A stretch of 64,000 nt of DNA from Planctomycetaceae bacterium (GTDB lineage: Bacteria; Planctomycetota; Planctomycetia; Planctomycetales; Planctomycetaceae): positions 1-64,000 of the forward strand of contig JAKFUG010000025.1 in assembly GCA_021732785.1 (NCBI GenBank), written 5' to 3'. The position numbers and the translations under genes were made by a program. Position 1 is the stretch's first letter. Every line of letters starts with the position of its first letter. This document shows positions 16,418-25,291 of this stretch, one piece after another. The notes beneath the pieces are model-generated. The model worked only from the letters and a program-made list of their open reading frames with translations, had not been told where the DNA came from and searched no databases.

Positions 16418-17038
16418 TCAATACCCAGCCGTCTCCCGAGGCGCCGTTGCTTGTGGCTGCGATGGTCGACCCCGGCTAATGAGATTATTGAGCAGTTGAA
16501 ATAACTCGATGTGATCGCGTACGGCAAATCTCTTGAGCACCCGGGCCCGGTGCTTTGCCACGGTGGGCAAACCGATGTGGAGTTCGCTGCCCATTTCTTT
16601 GCACGTTTTGGCGCGCAGCATGAGCAACAGCACGTCCCACTCCCGCGGGGACAACAACTCGAGCGTTTGATCGAGTTGATTCACCATCTCGAACGATGAT
16701 GCGTGCCGGGCCTGCGATTGCAGTTCTTCGCCGACGCGCTGGAGTCGCGACCGGCCGCTTCGCAAGAGGTGGGGGCGGCCCGGCGGATTTCGTTGCACCG
16801 CCGGTACTTCATCAGCGAGCGGCGAATGAGCTCCAGACTCAATCTGTTGAGACGAAGCCGTTGCAAATCGGCTCACATCCACGCGGACAACGGCACAGGG
16901 ACAATCCTCTGCTGCAACAACATCCACGAAATGCCGCAAGTTGTCGAATTTCGCAATTGGATTTTCTGCGGTGTCATTTCCCGTGTCAGTGGTCGTGTCA
17001 TTCGACTGAAATTCCAGAATTAAGCGTTCAATTAACAT
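16418..17038 (-). CDS. LuxR/FixJ-type helix-turn-helix transcription regulator
   Basis: A 206-residue protein whose C-terminal part is a GerE/LuxR DNA-binding domain: LLSPREWDVLLLMLRAKTCK, then EMGSELHIGLPTVAKHRARV, near residues 128-185. This is the usual four-helix layout with the recognition helix in TVAKHRARVLKRF. The first 100 or so residues do not show an Asp-containing receiver domain (no conserved DD or K), so it is either a degenerate response regulator or a one-component regulator. It lies between the two halves of the Tad locus, convergent with tadC, which makes it a candidate pilus regulator by position only. The start ATG at 17038 is the first in the frame. Confidence 0.7.
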   Translation of the reverse strand: MLIERLILEFQSNDTTTDTGNDTAENPIAKFDNLRHFVDVVAAEDCPCAVVRVDVSRFATASSQQIESGAHSPLADEVPAVQRNPPGRPHLLRSGRSRLQRVGEELQSQARHASSFEMVNQLDQTLELLSPREWDVLLLMLRAKTCKEMGSELHIGLPTVAKHRARVLKRFAVRDHIELFQLLNNLISRGRPSQPQATAPRETAGY

Positions 17039-17510
17039 GCCGGTAACATCCCATTAACCATAAATACAACATGTCGAAATGTGAGAAAGCCCGGAACCGT
17101 GCCCTGCGCTGGTCGATTTGTGCAGCGATCGTCGAACAATACGATCCAGGGGGAAAAGGAGGCCGTTAAAGCGCTCCTCAACCACAGGCCCAAACGACGT
17201 GCTTCGGATACGGAACGGGATGGCGAGGCAAGTGACGTGCTGTGCGGCGGCCGATTCAGAGCGATGTTCGCGCCCTGAACGTCGCAACGATTCGCCGCCT
17301 GCCGATCCTGGTCTTCATTGGGATGGGAATTAAGATCAGGAAGGTTTGTCGACTAAGCGATTCGCGGGTCTATATCCACCTTCGGTCCGATTTCGATGAC
17401 TTCCTCAGCGAAATGGCGACACGAACTCAAAGGGAGGGAATTACCTTGAGTGGACATCGTGTTAAATCAACTCAGGCCGATGGGTGACGGCTATCTTGAA
17501 TCAATAATTG
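17039..17510. other. Intergenic region upstream of the LuxR-type gene
   Basis: About 470 bases, somewhat AT-richer than the genes around it, between the tadG-like stop and the regulator start (both minus strand). Short frames here have no recognisable product. I looked for a short Flp-type pilin (G/X-E-x-hydrophobic stretch) and found none. It probably carries the regulator promoter. Confidence 0.5.
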
Positions 17511-18992
17511 CTATTGGACGAGAAATACATCCTGTGCGGGCGGAAGCAACATGGTCGGCGCAATCGTGCAGTCGATCAGATTCGCGAATCGCAGCGATCC
17601 GACCACGAACCGCGCATTCACGGTTCCCATTCCGGCAAACACGACGTCTCCCCATTTGGCATAGACGGTTCCGGTGAAGACACCGTCTGAAATCAACGCA
17701 TCGCGGGAAATCACGAGAATGCGCCGATCGCTGCGGCGCTGAAAAATCAACATCCCGGCATACGGGCTTCCCGGAGTCGTGATGGGAGTCAATCGGCTTC
17801 CCAGTAGTCCGACATTGATCACGCCGCTGATCAGATCTGTGCCAACAACTGTCGCCGATGGAGTCGTACTCCCGTCACTCGCATCAGGGGCACCCGATGT
17901 CGGTGTATAGCCGGAAGAATTAGTAATATAAAACATCACTCCCTCACCTGTGACTTCCCCGGCAATAATCTGCAAGGGAATGCGCGTCACGGGATGCCTT
18001 CCCCGAATGATGTAGACCCCCGCCTGGAAGATCACTTTGCCTGACAGCACTTGGATGTAATCGTAAACGCCCGGTTGCAGGATGGTGGGCAGCGGAATCA
18101 ACGGAATGCTAACCACGGTCACGCCACCGCGCAGTGTTGCGGAGACGTTGACCGGGTCCGCACTCGTTGTGGGAACCGGAATCGAGAGCAAGGGGTCTGG
18201 AACGGACTTGGCGTTCGCCTTGACCGGACATTTCTCTCCCGTCACGAAATTTGCGTAATTGGTGGGATTATCAACCCCACCGACAACGCGAAGATCGCGG
18301 CAGCGCAACTTCGACAGTGACACAATCGGAGTGCAGGTGACCGCAGATTGTTCGAGCAAAGCCCATCCGGCCGGTTGACTGTCTTCATCCATGCCGCCCC
18401 ATTCGGTGTTGACGTGGACCGCCCCATCGATTTTCAAGTTGCCGACGCCCAACACTTCCAGACCGCCCAGATGGTGCGAGGGCATCACGGGCAAGACCAC
18501 CCCCAATCCACCGGGGAGATCCAATGACGGCGGGTTCGGATCGAGCACGACCACGGCGGCTCCCGCCGTCGCATCGGCCAATCCCGCAACGGCTTTGGCT
18601 CCGACCGAAGACTGGGCTTGTCCGTTGAGCGCCGGCAGAAAACTCATGGGAATCGGTCGGTCAATCGTGACTTCAACGTATCCTGTTTTACCCGCATAAA
18701 GTCCGGATTGCGGCGGGATTTGAACCGTGACAACCGCATCGCTGAGTCCGTTGTCGCTTTGCACCACCGTCACGGCACGCTGGCGGGCAATGGCGATGGA
18801 ATTGCCTCGTGCGAGCGACGCCGCGGCGGCGGTCGCGGCAGCATCGGCCGCATGTTGGATCAGTTCGGCTTCCGACATCATGCGGCTGCCGTCGATGATT
18901 AACGCCAGGACCCCGAAGATCGCGGGCAGAAGGACCGCCAGGAGAACGACGATCTTGCCCTGTCGTTGATGCCGAAAAACGGATTTTCCCAT
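17511..18992 (-). CDS. TadG-like pilus-associated protein
   Basis: A 493-residue protein with the Tad N-terminal domain: a basic N-terminus (GKSVFRHQRQGK), one hydrophobic helix (IVVLLAVLLPAIFGVLALII) and then DGSRMMSEAELIQHAADAAA, the amphipathic extension typical of TadE/TadG-like proteins. The large remainder is rich in Gly, Val, Thr and Pro with repeated short strands (GVGNLKIDGAVHV, SGKVIFQAGVYIIRG). It suggests a beta-rich, possibly beta-helical, extracytoplasmic domain. No von Willebrand domain is seen. The ATG at 18992 is preferred to 19076, because the longer form overlaps the upstream gene. It is last in the minus-strand run cpaE-tadB-tadE-tadE-tadG. Confidence 0.75.
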   Translation of the reverse strand: MGKSVFRHQRQGKIVVLLAVLLPAIFGVLALIIDGSRMMSEAELIQHAADAAATAAAASLARGNSIAIARQRAVTVVQSDNGLSDAVVTVQIPPQSGLYAGKTGYVEVTIDRPIPMSFLPALNGQAQSSVGAKAVAGLADATAGAAVVVLDPNPPSLDLPGGLGVVLPVMPSHHLGGLEVLGVGNLKIDGAVHVNTEWGGMDEDSQPAGWALLEQSAVTCTPIVSLSKLRCRDLRVVGGVDNPTNYANFVTGEKCPVKANAKSVPDPLLSIPVPTTSADPVNVSATLRGGVTVVSIPLIPLPTILQPGVYDYIQVLSGKVIFQAGVYIIRGRHPVTRIPLQIIAGEVTGEGVMFYITNSSGYTPTSGAPDASDGSTTPSATVVGTDLISGVINVGLLGSRLTPITTPGSPYAGMLIFQRRSDRRILVISRDALISDGVFTGTVYAKWGDVVFAGMGTVNARFVVGSLRFANLIDCTIAPTMLLPPAQDVFLVQ

Positions 18993-19006
18993 GATCTCTG
19001 CTGCCG

Positions 19007-19483
19007 TTAATGTTGAATCTGCATGATGGAGACGGCTTGTTGCGACCAGGGCGTCATGCCGAACAAGGTGCCGCAAATGAGCTTTTGGTCGTATGTGATC
19101 GTGGCCTTCACTCGTTTATCGCGGGCGTTGCTGGCGTCGAGCCAGTCCAAACGGATCTGCACGTCCGAGGGTTTCATCACCGCCAGGTAAGGTTTCACGA
19201 CCCCGGCAACTTCATTGCCATCGGCAGCGGTTCCCTGAAACGTCTGCGGTCCCCAGGGGGTTCGCTCCGGGGACGATTTCTCTCCCCGCACAATCGCGGC
19301 GCGGCATAACCGGTTCGCAACCGCCGCGAGATTGTTCCGATTGAGGGTGGCCAGTCCGAAGTCGAGAATTCCCAGCACCAGCATCAGAAACGCCGGCACC
19401 ACCACGGCGGCTTCCACCATTGCGGCACCCCGTCGCGATCGAGTGGCCATTTCCGATTGATATTTTGATGTCGTGAGTTTCAT
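19007..19483 (-). CDS. TadE-like minor pilin (second copy)
   Basis: A 158-residue pseudopilin-type protein. SRRGAAMVEAAVVVPAFLML followed by VLGILDFGLATLNRNNLAAV is the TadE N-terminal motif: a Glu five residues into the hydrophobic helix, as in type IV-type pilins, then an amphipathic extension. The C-terminal half is a small extracytoplasmic domain. The ATG at 19483 (MKLTTSKYQ) is preferred to the overlapping upstream option at 19573. It is paired with another TadE-like gene immediately upstream and is probably processed by a prepilin peptidase encoded elsewhere. Confidence 0.82.
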   Translation of the reverse strand: MKLTTSKYQSEMATRSRRGAAMVEAAVVVPAFLMLVLGILDFGLATLNRNNLAAVANRLCRAAIVRGEKSSPERTPWGPQTFQGTAADGNEVAGVVKPYLAVMKPSDVQIRLDWLDASNARDKRVKATITYDQKLICGTLFGMTPWSQQAVSIMQIQH

Positions 19484-19509
19484 GATGCGTCTCGGATTGC
19501 CATACAGTG

Positions 19510-19974
19510 TCAGCGGTATTGTTCCATCGAGACACGCGCGGCCAGCGACACCGTTCGCGGAAGCCCCGGCCAATCGACAATTGTTTGAAACGGATAGTGC
19601 GTGGAGACTTCAACCTGGGGCTGACCCGCGGCGTTGGTGCTGGAAGCGATGCTGATGGACAACTGGGCGGAGTTGAATTGAGGGACCCCTTGCATTTCGT
19701 CCTGAATGGCAGTGCGGACGCGATTCTCCCACACGACTTGCGTGAGCGGAGTGAGCCGATGGGTCGCGCCCTGCTCGGCCCCGACGCGGGTGGCACTCCG
19801 CAGGACAATGGAAGTGGAATAGATGCGACCAAAGTCGATCGCCCCAAGGGCCAGCGTCATGAGAATGGGCAGCACGATCGCAAACTCGACCGCGGCACCA
19901 CCTTGCCGCGAAAGTGGCTGAATCACGGCAAATCGACGATTGTTATGGCGGGAAATGAACACGGGCATTCTCAA
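19510..19974 (-). CDS. TadE-like minor pilin (first copy)
   Basis: A 154-residue protein with the TadE signature GGAAVEFAIVLPILMTLALG then AIDFGRIYSTSIVLRSATR at about 25-65: a basic segment, Glu at position 5 of the hydrophobic helix, and the alpha-helical spine. The remaining 90 residues form a small exported domain ending ARVSMEQYR. It lies 176 bases after tadB, separated by a palindromic repeat. It is about as similar to the next gene as expected for paralogues, mainly in the N-terminal helix. Confidence 0.82.
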   Translation of the reverse strand: MRMPVFISRHNNRRFAVIQPLSRQGGAAVEFAIVLPILMTLALGAIDFGRIYSTSIVLRSATRVGAEQGATHRLTPLTQVVWENRVRTAIQDEMQGVPQFNSAQLSISIASSTNAAGQPQVEVSTHYPFQTIVDWPGLPRTVSLAARVSMEQYR

Positions 19975-20031
19975 AGGAAGGTCTGCAAGAAATGGGAAAC
20001 ACAGGTCGTGAGTCGGTTTGAATTCAACAAT

Positions 20032-20106
20032 GTCGGGGCAGGAGCCCCGACCACTGATTTCGAGTTGATTTTCACATCCATAGGTCGGGGCCCCTGCCCC
20101 GACTCT
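20032..20106. repeat. Dispersed palindromic repeat, family 1 (copy B, inverted)
   Basis: Arms 20032-20052 and 20083-20106 are of the GTCGGGGC/GCCCCGAC type. The spacer GTTGATTTTCACATCC is the reverse complement of the spacer of copy A at 781, so this copy is inserted in the opposite orientation. It lies between tadB and the first tadE-like gene. Confidence 0.9.
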
Positions 20107-20150
20107 TTAAACTGACTCGTTACCGGAACGCCTTTGCCGCGATCTTGGAA

Positions 20151-21140
20151 TTAGTACTCAATGGTGACGATGCGGCGAATCCAGAGCGTGCCCAGGATCT
20201 CGGACGCCGCGAGTCCCACGAGTACCAGCGGGCGCTCCAACAGCACATTGGCGTAATCGCGGTTGAGCAGGAAAATCGCCAGAAACGCGGCGATCGGCAT
20301 CAGCGAAAGGACCGCAGCCTGCAAGCGCCCTTCACTGGTTAATGCTCGGACTCGTCCCACCAGCCGCAATCGCTTGCGAACCACTTCCGAAAGATTCGAC
20401 AGGACTTCGGCACAATTGCCCCCCGATTCGCGCTGCACGAGCAGCGCGACGGTGAGGATTTGCAGTTCCATGACACCGGTTCGCCGCGCCAGATCGCGCA
20501 AGGCCGTGCGAAACGGGAGTCCGAGTTCCTGCTGCTGGCAACAAATCGCGAATTCATCCGTTAACGGCGGCTTCGACTCCGACGAGACCAATTGCATGGC
20601 ACCAATAACGGATTGTCCCGCGCGAATGGCACGCTTCATCTGATCGAATGCCAACGGCAACTGAGAGCACAGTTTCTTGATGCGGGCCCGTCGTCGCAGT
20701 TCGATGAAAATGAAGGGGCACGCGACTCCCATCATTCCTGCCGGGATGGCCAACAACGGCAGCGGACACAGCAGGCCGGTTACCAGGGCGGCAACAATAC
20801 CGAGACCGCCACCCAGCAACAGAACCTGTGTCGGTTTGATGTCGAGTCCCGCTTGCTCAATGGACGTGGTGAAACGGTACCACAGGCCTTGTTGATCGAG
20901 AGTGGTCTGCTGATGCAGCAGTTTCAGGTCGCGAAACAGGGCCGTCCGTGGCCCGGGCGATGTCTCCGGAGAAAACGCCGCATTCATTCGTCGATGGATT
21001 TCGAGACGGTCGTGAATAAAACGGTCATGAATCCAGGCACCCAAAGCCGCGACAAGCGATGTCGTACCGATGAAGATCAGCAACATCAGCAGGGAAGGCA
21101 TCATTTCCGATTTGCTCCATGATACGACGATGAACATCAC
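20151..21140 (-). CDS. tadB: Tad pilus inner-membrane platform protein TadB
   Basis: A 329-residue membrane protein with a type II secretion F domain. N-terminal helices (LLMLLIFIGTTSLVAALGAW) and a helix pair at about 105-150 precede the T2SF domain (QLPLAFDQMKRAIRAGQSVIG, about 185-300, with VALLVQRESGGNCAEVL, a conserved signature). C-terminal helices follow (AAVLSLMPIAAFLAIFLL). Start codons at 21140 and 21104 (MMPSLLM) are both possible. The later one avoids a near-overlap with cpaE. It is homologous to TadC at 15385 and forms the second half of the membrane platform, although encoded on the opposite strand. Confidence 0.88.
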   Translation of the reverse strand: MMFIVVSWSKSEMMPSLLMLLIFIGTTSLVAALGAWIHDRFIHDRLEIHRRMNAAFSPETSPGPRTALFRDLKLLHQQTTLDQQGLWYRFTTSIEQAGLDIKPTQVLLLGGGLGIVAALVTGLLCPLPLLAIPAGMMGVACPFIFIELRRRARIKKLCSQLPLAFDQMKRAIRAGQSVIGAMQLVSSESKPPLTDEFAICCQQQELGLPFRTALRDLARRTGVMELQILTVALLVQRESGGNCAEVLSNLSEVVRKRLRLVGRVRALTSEGRLQAAVLSLMPIAAFLAIFLLNRDYANVLLERPLVLVGLAASEILGTLWIRRIVTIEY

Positions 21141-21142
21141 GA

Positions 21143-22345
21143 TCAGGTCTGACGCGAAATGATCTGCCCCAGTCCAAAGCCCGAAAACAGGTGTCCCTTT
21201 GGTAAGCCGCTGGGGGCCAAAGTCGTATGCGACGGTGTCCCCTTTTCGCCGAGCATGACGGAGGCCAGATGGGCCAGCGATTTGCCGAGCGGAGATTGAG
21301 GGTGCTCCATGATCAACGGAATCCCATTGTTGATGGAACGGTTCGTCAACACCGGATCATCCGGCAGGAAATGTTCAATTCGCAGCGAGAGGGCCTGCTC
21401 GACTTTTTTGAGCGGAACGTCTCCCGGTTGGCCACAGCGATTCGCGACCATGATGACGTTTTTGCGAGAAATGCCGCACCGTTCCCAGTAATCGAGGACG
21501 CGCCCGGTGCCGCAGATCGAGTTGAAGTCGAGCCGCGTCATCAGGATGAGGGCGACGTCGTGAGCGAGCAATCGTTTCACGAGAACTTCGTCGGCAAGGT
21601 TATGCAGATCGAGCAGCACCGCCGGAAACGTGGTCCGTGCGCCGCGGACGAGCCGGTCGACAAAGTCTCCATCAAACAGATCCAACGGGACCATTTCGCC
21701 GGATCCCGCGAGCAGGCTGACGCCGGACTCGTGCGCGACGAGCGCCTGTTCCAGCGTATTGCGGTCGATCTTTTCCGGCTGCTTTCCCAAATCGAGAATG
21801 GTATGACGGGGACTGACATTCAGCATGGACGCACACACGCCGCCCAGGGGATCCAGATCCATCACACAGCACCGGCCCAGGGTTTTCGCGATCAGAACCG
21901 AAAGATTCACGGCAGCCAGACTGCGGCCCGAGCCGCCAGTGGCCCCCGTAATCGCGAAGAGTTTGCCTTGCGGCGTGCTCTTCCCGCGGCTTTGGCGCTG
22001 GACGGCAATCGTGAGTTCGTATTCCAGCCCGTCGGCTTCATCCACATAGTCGTCTGCTCCCGCCCGCATGGCGTCGAGAATCAAACCGGGATCGCGAGGC
22101 CCCACCACAATCATCGGGGTGGACGTGCGGGAGCGAAGCTGGCGAATGGCGGCGAGACCGCCATCGGGATTCGGCGACAAAACCACGAGCAGCAGTTGAT
22201 CCGCCGATCGATCGGGAACAGAAATGTGAGTGGCATCTTCAATCCGGACCAGATTCTCCGCGGGACACGCGTGTTCCCACTGGGTCATCCGCTGACGAAG
22301 CTGATGCGCGATCGATTGGCTATCGGAAACAATCCACGTCAACAT
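21143..22345 (-). CDS. cpaE: Tad pilus localisation ATPase-like protein CpaE (TadZ)
   Basis: A 400-residue protein with an N-terminal receiver-like domain (residues 1-120, LLLVVLSPNPDGGLAAIRQL, and DAMRAGADDYVDE as the usual end of the fold) and a C-terminal ParA/MinD-type domain. The P-loop is GATGGSGRSLAAVN near 132-145: an Arg stands where the canonical deviant Walker A has the final Lys (GGxGKS/T). CCVMDLDPLGG is the Walker A' Asp motif. Deviations of this kind are known in TadZ. CpaE positions the Tad machine at the pole in Caulobacter. It is the first gene of the minus-strand Tad run, directly followed by tadB. Confidence 0.85.
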   Translation of the reverse strand: MLTWIVSDSQSIAHQLRQRMTQWEHACPAENLVRIEDATHISVPDRSADQLLLVVLSPNPDGGLAAIRQLRSRTSTPMIVVGPRDPGLILDAMRAGADDYVDEADGLEYELTIAVQRQSRGKSTPQGKLFAITGATGGSGRSLAAVNLSVLIAKTLGRCCVMDLDPLGGVCASMLNVSPRHTILDLGKQPEKIDRNTLEQALVAHESGVSLLAGSGEMVPLDLFDGDFVDRLVRGARTTFPAVLLDLHNLADEVLVKRLLAHDVALILMTRLDFNSICGTGRVLDYWERCGISRKNVIMVANRCGQPGDVPLKKVEQALSLRIEHFLPDDPVLTNRSINNGIPLIMEHPQSPLGKSLAHLASVMLGEKGTPSHTTLAPSGLPKGHLFSGFGLGQIISRQT

Positions 22346-22807
22346 GGGCCCGCCAGCGTGAAATGATGAGGAAGATCAAATCCACTGTCACAACAGGATG
22401 CCCTGGTGGCATCGCGCTTCATGACCGGAGGGAGTCCACCGATCCGTGTTTTCACCAGTCAGGCGCGAATGGATTCACGTCCTGTCGGAGCAGCGCCGGG
22501 TGGTCCCGAATGGTCACAATGCAACTGTATGTTGCGTTTCGGCGTCGCGGTTCCCTTTGTCACCGCAAGGAAAGTTTCGTTCAGTGGGCCGCCACTTTCT
22601 TTCCCTGCGCGGCACGTCGCCCGGAGAAAACCCTCGGTACACGCGGTACAAACCGGCGACCAATCCACGCGCCGGAGGACGATCGCGCCCGGTTGTTTTC
22701 AAAGAAACCGGACGCTGGCGCGTTCCGGCGGAGATTCTGTCGCCGAGTGAGCGGCCGTGAAATGACAGTGGATTGCGGCTGCGTTGATCAAGCGTGCCGA
22801 AGCCGCT
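22346..22807. other. Intergenic region upstream of cpaE
   Basis: About 460 bases without a convincing gene. Frames of up to 170 codons on the plus strand are Arg/Ser/Gly-rich with no resemblance to a protein family, and they overlap the flanking genes. It separates cpaE from the creatininase gene (both minus strand) and should hold the cpaE promoter. Confidence 0.5.
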
Positions 22808-23566
22808 TCAGCAATCCCACGAGACGCCGTCCCAGGCGATCACGCTTTCGAGAAACGCCTTCACACCAACGCTGAAGGTCTGCAAGAGGTGTTCGCCTTT
22901 TTCCGCGGTGGCGAATTGCGGCGAACCGATGTGACCGGGAACGGTGCGGTCTTTCGTGATCCAGCCGCGATACGCCGGTTCGAACGCGAAACCAAAGTCG
23001 ACAGTTTCCAACTTTGAAACATCGCCTTTCACCAGATGCGGCGCGATCCGCAGAATCATCGACGTTTCCCATTCACACGCATGGCCCATCTGCTTCTGCA
23101 CCAGATCATCGCGCGTCTCCCACGGCTTGGCGGAATCCCAATACGTGGCGAACAGCAGCAACAAATCCTTCCGCGCGCGATGTTTCTGCCGGACTTCAAA
23201 GACGGCTTGTTTACCCGGCGTGCTGTTGCCGCCGTGGCCGTTGAGGAAGACGATGCGTTTGAAACCGTGCGTCAAAAAGTTCTCGGTGAGATCGTTGAGC
23301 AGGTCGAGATAGCCGCGCGGATTGGCCGACAGCGTGCCGGGGAAATCGAGATGATGATCCGAGTTTCCCAGCCACATCAAGGGCGCGAATAGCACGCTGT
23401 CCTTGAGCGGTTCCGACACCCGCCGAACCACTTCGCCGAGCAGCATGCTGTCCGTAAAGACCGGCATGTGATGCCCGTGTTGTTCCAGAGCGGCGACAGG
23501 AATCACCACGGGCGTGTCGCGCGACAGGTTTGCGACCTCGGTCCAGGTCATGTCGGTGAGTTGCAT
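22808..23566 (-). CDS. Creatininase-family amidohydrolase
   Basis: A 252-residue cytoplasmic enzyme of the creatininase/mycofactocin peptidase/formamidopyrimidine deformylase-like family. Metal ligands are visible: Glu28 and His30 in VAALEQHGHHMP, Asp39 in FTDSM, His in the signature FLNGHGGN (near 108), and Glu in HACEWETSM (near 167). These are complete, so the enzyme should be active on a cyclic or linear amide. Which amide is unknown: creatinine is only one possibility. It ends a minus-strand series of cytochrome/DUF1549, DUF1501 and MFS transporter, which suggests uptake and breakdown of the same compound, though that is inference. Confidence 0.85.
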   Translation of the reverse strand: MQLTDMTWTEVANLSRDTPVVIPVAALEQHGHHMPVFTDSMLLGEVVRRVSEPLKDSVLFAPLMWLGNSDHHLDFPGTLSANPRGYLDLLNDLTENFLTHGFKRIVFLNGHGGNSTPGKQAVFEVRQKHRARKDLLLLFATYWDSAKPWETRDDLVQKQMGHACEWETSMILRIAPHLVKGDVSKLETVDFGFAFEPAYRGWITKDRTVPGHIGSPQFATAEKGEHLLQTFSVGVKAFLESVIAWDGVSWDC

Positions 23567-23573
23567 GGGCTTG

Positions 23574-23660
23574 TCAGTGGTCAGTGGATGGTGGTTAGTG
23601 GGTAGGAAGACAAGAGAGCGTAGGATCGACGCTTCGCGGTTTCGCGCTCCGCGTCGATCT
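23574..23660. repeat. Two adjacent intergenic palindromes (GTCAGTGG and GATCGACGC types)
   Basis: GTCAGTGGTCAGTGGATGGT (from 23575) belongs to the GTCAGTGGT element also at 51879. Next to it, GATCGACGC (23625-23633) pairs with GCGTCGATC (23651-23659) around a GCGGTTTCGCGC core, a variant of family 3 at 11676, 31485 and 58257. Both lie between the MFS and creatininase genes. Confidence 0.7.
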
Positions 23661-23676
23661 CACCGCGTGCTTCCAC

Positions 23677-25167
23677 TTAATGCTCTTCCGCTTTCGGTTC
23701 GGGCAAATAGAACGACAGAATCAGGTTCAACAGATACAGCGCCGTCGCCACTCCCGCGGCGACGTAGGCCGTCTTCATGGCAGGAGTCGTTCCCGGCACG
23801 AACGCCGTTGTTGCGAGATATTGCGTGAGCGCGGCGAACGGAGTGCCGATCATGCGCCCGCCGATGTTCGCCGCGAAACTTTCACCCGTTCCCCGCAAGT
23901 GAACTGGATACGCATGCGGCAGATAATTTCCCCAGAAACTGAACTGCGCGACCGTGAAGAAACCCGCCAAGAAAATCGCGATGCCGAGGAACGATACGCT
24001 CAGATTGTGGAAGCCCGGCAGGAAGCTGATATCCATGGTGAAGTAGGTCGATTCCTGCCCCTGAGCGAAGCCCAGGAAAATCAGCGGCATCAGAATCAGC
24101 CCCGGCAGCAGGAACACCTGCAACAACCGGCGACGACTGGCGAACCACACCACAATCACCGCCAGTGAGAAGCGACCGAACAGCCCGCCGAGTTCCTGCG
24201 CCTTCGTGTATTCCGACGCCTTTTCCTGTTCGATTCCCTTACTCATGCGGATCGCGTCGGGCTTCGGTTTTCCTTCTGTTTTCTGAGCGATTTCGGCTTT
24301 CACGGAATCGATCCCGGGAACGATCTGCGGCATCTGTTGAATCGCGCCGAACGCCACGCCGTAGCTGCACGCGAACATGATCGTGGTGAGAATCGTCGTG
24401 GTGCGCAATTCGGGCGAGAAGAGTTCGGCGAAGCTCGGCCGGCGCAACGTCCCTGCGGCCTTCTTCTGCGCCCATTTTGGAGATTCCGGCAGGAACGGAC
24501 GAATAACGATCAAGGGAATCGCAGGAACCAAACCGGACATCAGCGTGTATCGCCACGCAGCGTGAGGATCGAGTGTGATGCCTGCCGCCCTGGGCAGGAA
24601 ATCGGGAAACCAGATAGCCCACATATTCTTGCCGTACTGCACGGCCATGGCGCTGGCAATCGCGACGAGCAATCCGCCGATGGACGAAAACGCCTGCGTG
24701 TATCCCAGCACCTTTTCGCGTTGCGCCGGGTTATCGAACAACTCGGCGAGCCAGGCGACGGCGGCGACGAATTCAATGCACACGCCGATGAACGTCGTCG
24801 TACGGAAGAAGAGCAGCATCGGCAGATTCGTCGAAAACCCGGCCGCAAAGGCAGAGAACGCATAGAGCAGAATGCTCCACGTCAGCACGCGGCGACGGCC
24901 GAGGATGTCGGTGAGATATCCGCCCAGCAATCCGAAGACGCCGCCGCAGACCGCGGGGACGTAGAACATCATGCCGAACCATTTCGCGAATTCGGGCGTT
25001 CCCGGCGCGATCTTGCCAAGTTCCATCAGTGCCGGTCGAATGATGAGCGGCAGCATCAGCAATTCATAGATATCGAACGCAAAACCGATTGCGGCAATGA
25101 CGCAGATGAGCCATTGGGTCGATGTGAGAGACGAGGCGGGAGCACGCAGCGGAGCCGGGGCGGACAT
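23677..25167 (-). CDS. Major facilitator superfamily transporter
   Basis: A 496-residue inner-membrane transporter with about twelve membrane helices. The MFS signature after helix 2 is GGYLTDILGRRRVLTW near 82-97 (G-x-x-x-D-x-x-G-R-R-x). The family-typical RPFLPESPKW follows helix 6 near 225. The central loop is extended and charged (AQKTEGKPKPDAIRMSKGIE), longer than in most sugar porters. The layout fits the metabolite:H+ symporter/sugar porter branch, but the substrate is unknown. It lies between the creatininase gene (110 bases downstream) and the DUF1501 gene (124 bases upstream), all in the same orientation. Confidence 0.85.
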   Translation of the reverse strand: MSAPAPLRAPASSLTSTQWLICVIAAIGFAFDIYELLMLPLIIRPALMELGKIAPGTPEFAKWFGMMFYVPAVCGGVFGLLGGYLTDILGRRRVLTWSILLYAFSAFAAGFSTNLPMLLFFRTTTFIGVCIEFVAAVAWLAELFDNPAQREKVLGYTQAFSSIGGLLVAIASAMAVQYGKNMWAIWFPDFLPRAAGITLDPHAAWRYTLMSGLVPAIPLIVIRPFLPESPKWAQKKAAGTLRRPSFAELFSPELRTTTILTTIMFACSYGVAFGAIQQMPQIVPGIDSVKAEIAQKTEGKPKPDAIRMSKGIEQEKASEYTKAQELGGLFGRFSLAVIVVWFASRRRLLQVFLLPGLILMPLIFLGFAQGQESTYFTMDISFLPGFHNLSVSFLGIAIFLAGFFTVAQFSFWGNYLPHAYPVHLRGTGESFAANIGGRMIGTPFAALTQYLATTAFVPGTTPAMKTAYVAAGVATALYLLNLILSFYLPEPKAEEH

Positions 25168-25291
25168 GCGGGGTTCCTCGGGGCGGGTCTGTTCGGGGGC
25201 GAACCAGCAGCAACACCCGCCGCGAGAAGCCTCGCCACGGGAAGCCGTAGTCTACGAAGAGAGACCAACGCTCGGCAACGCCAGCGGCATT

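Noticed and set aside
17039-17510. A missing Flp pilin gene in the Tad gap
   Set aside because: No short frame carries the pilin pattern of a basic N-terminus followed by a Glu-containing hydrophobic helix.
22363-22875. A 170-codon open frame upstream of cpaE
   Set aside because: Its product is Arg/Ser/Cys-rich without any family pattern, and it overlaps the creatininase gene, so it looks like a chance frame.
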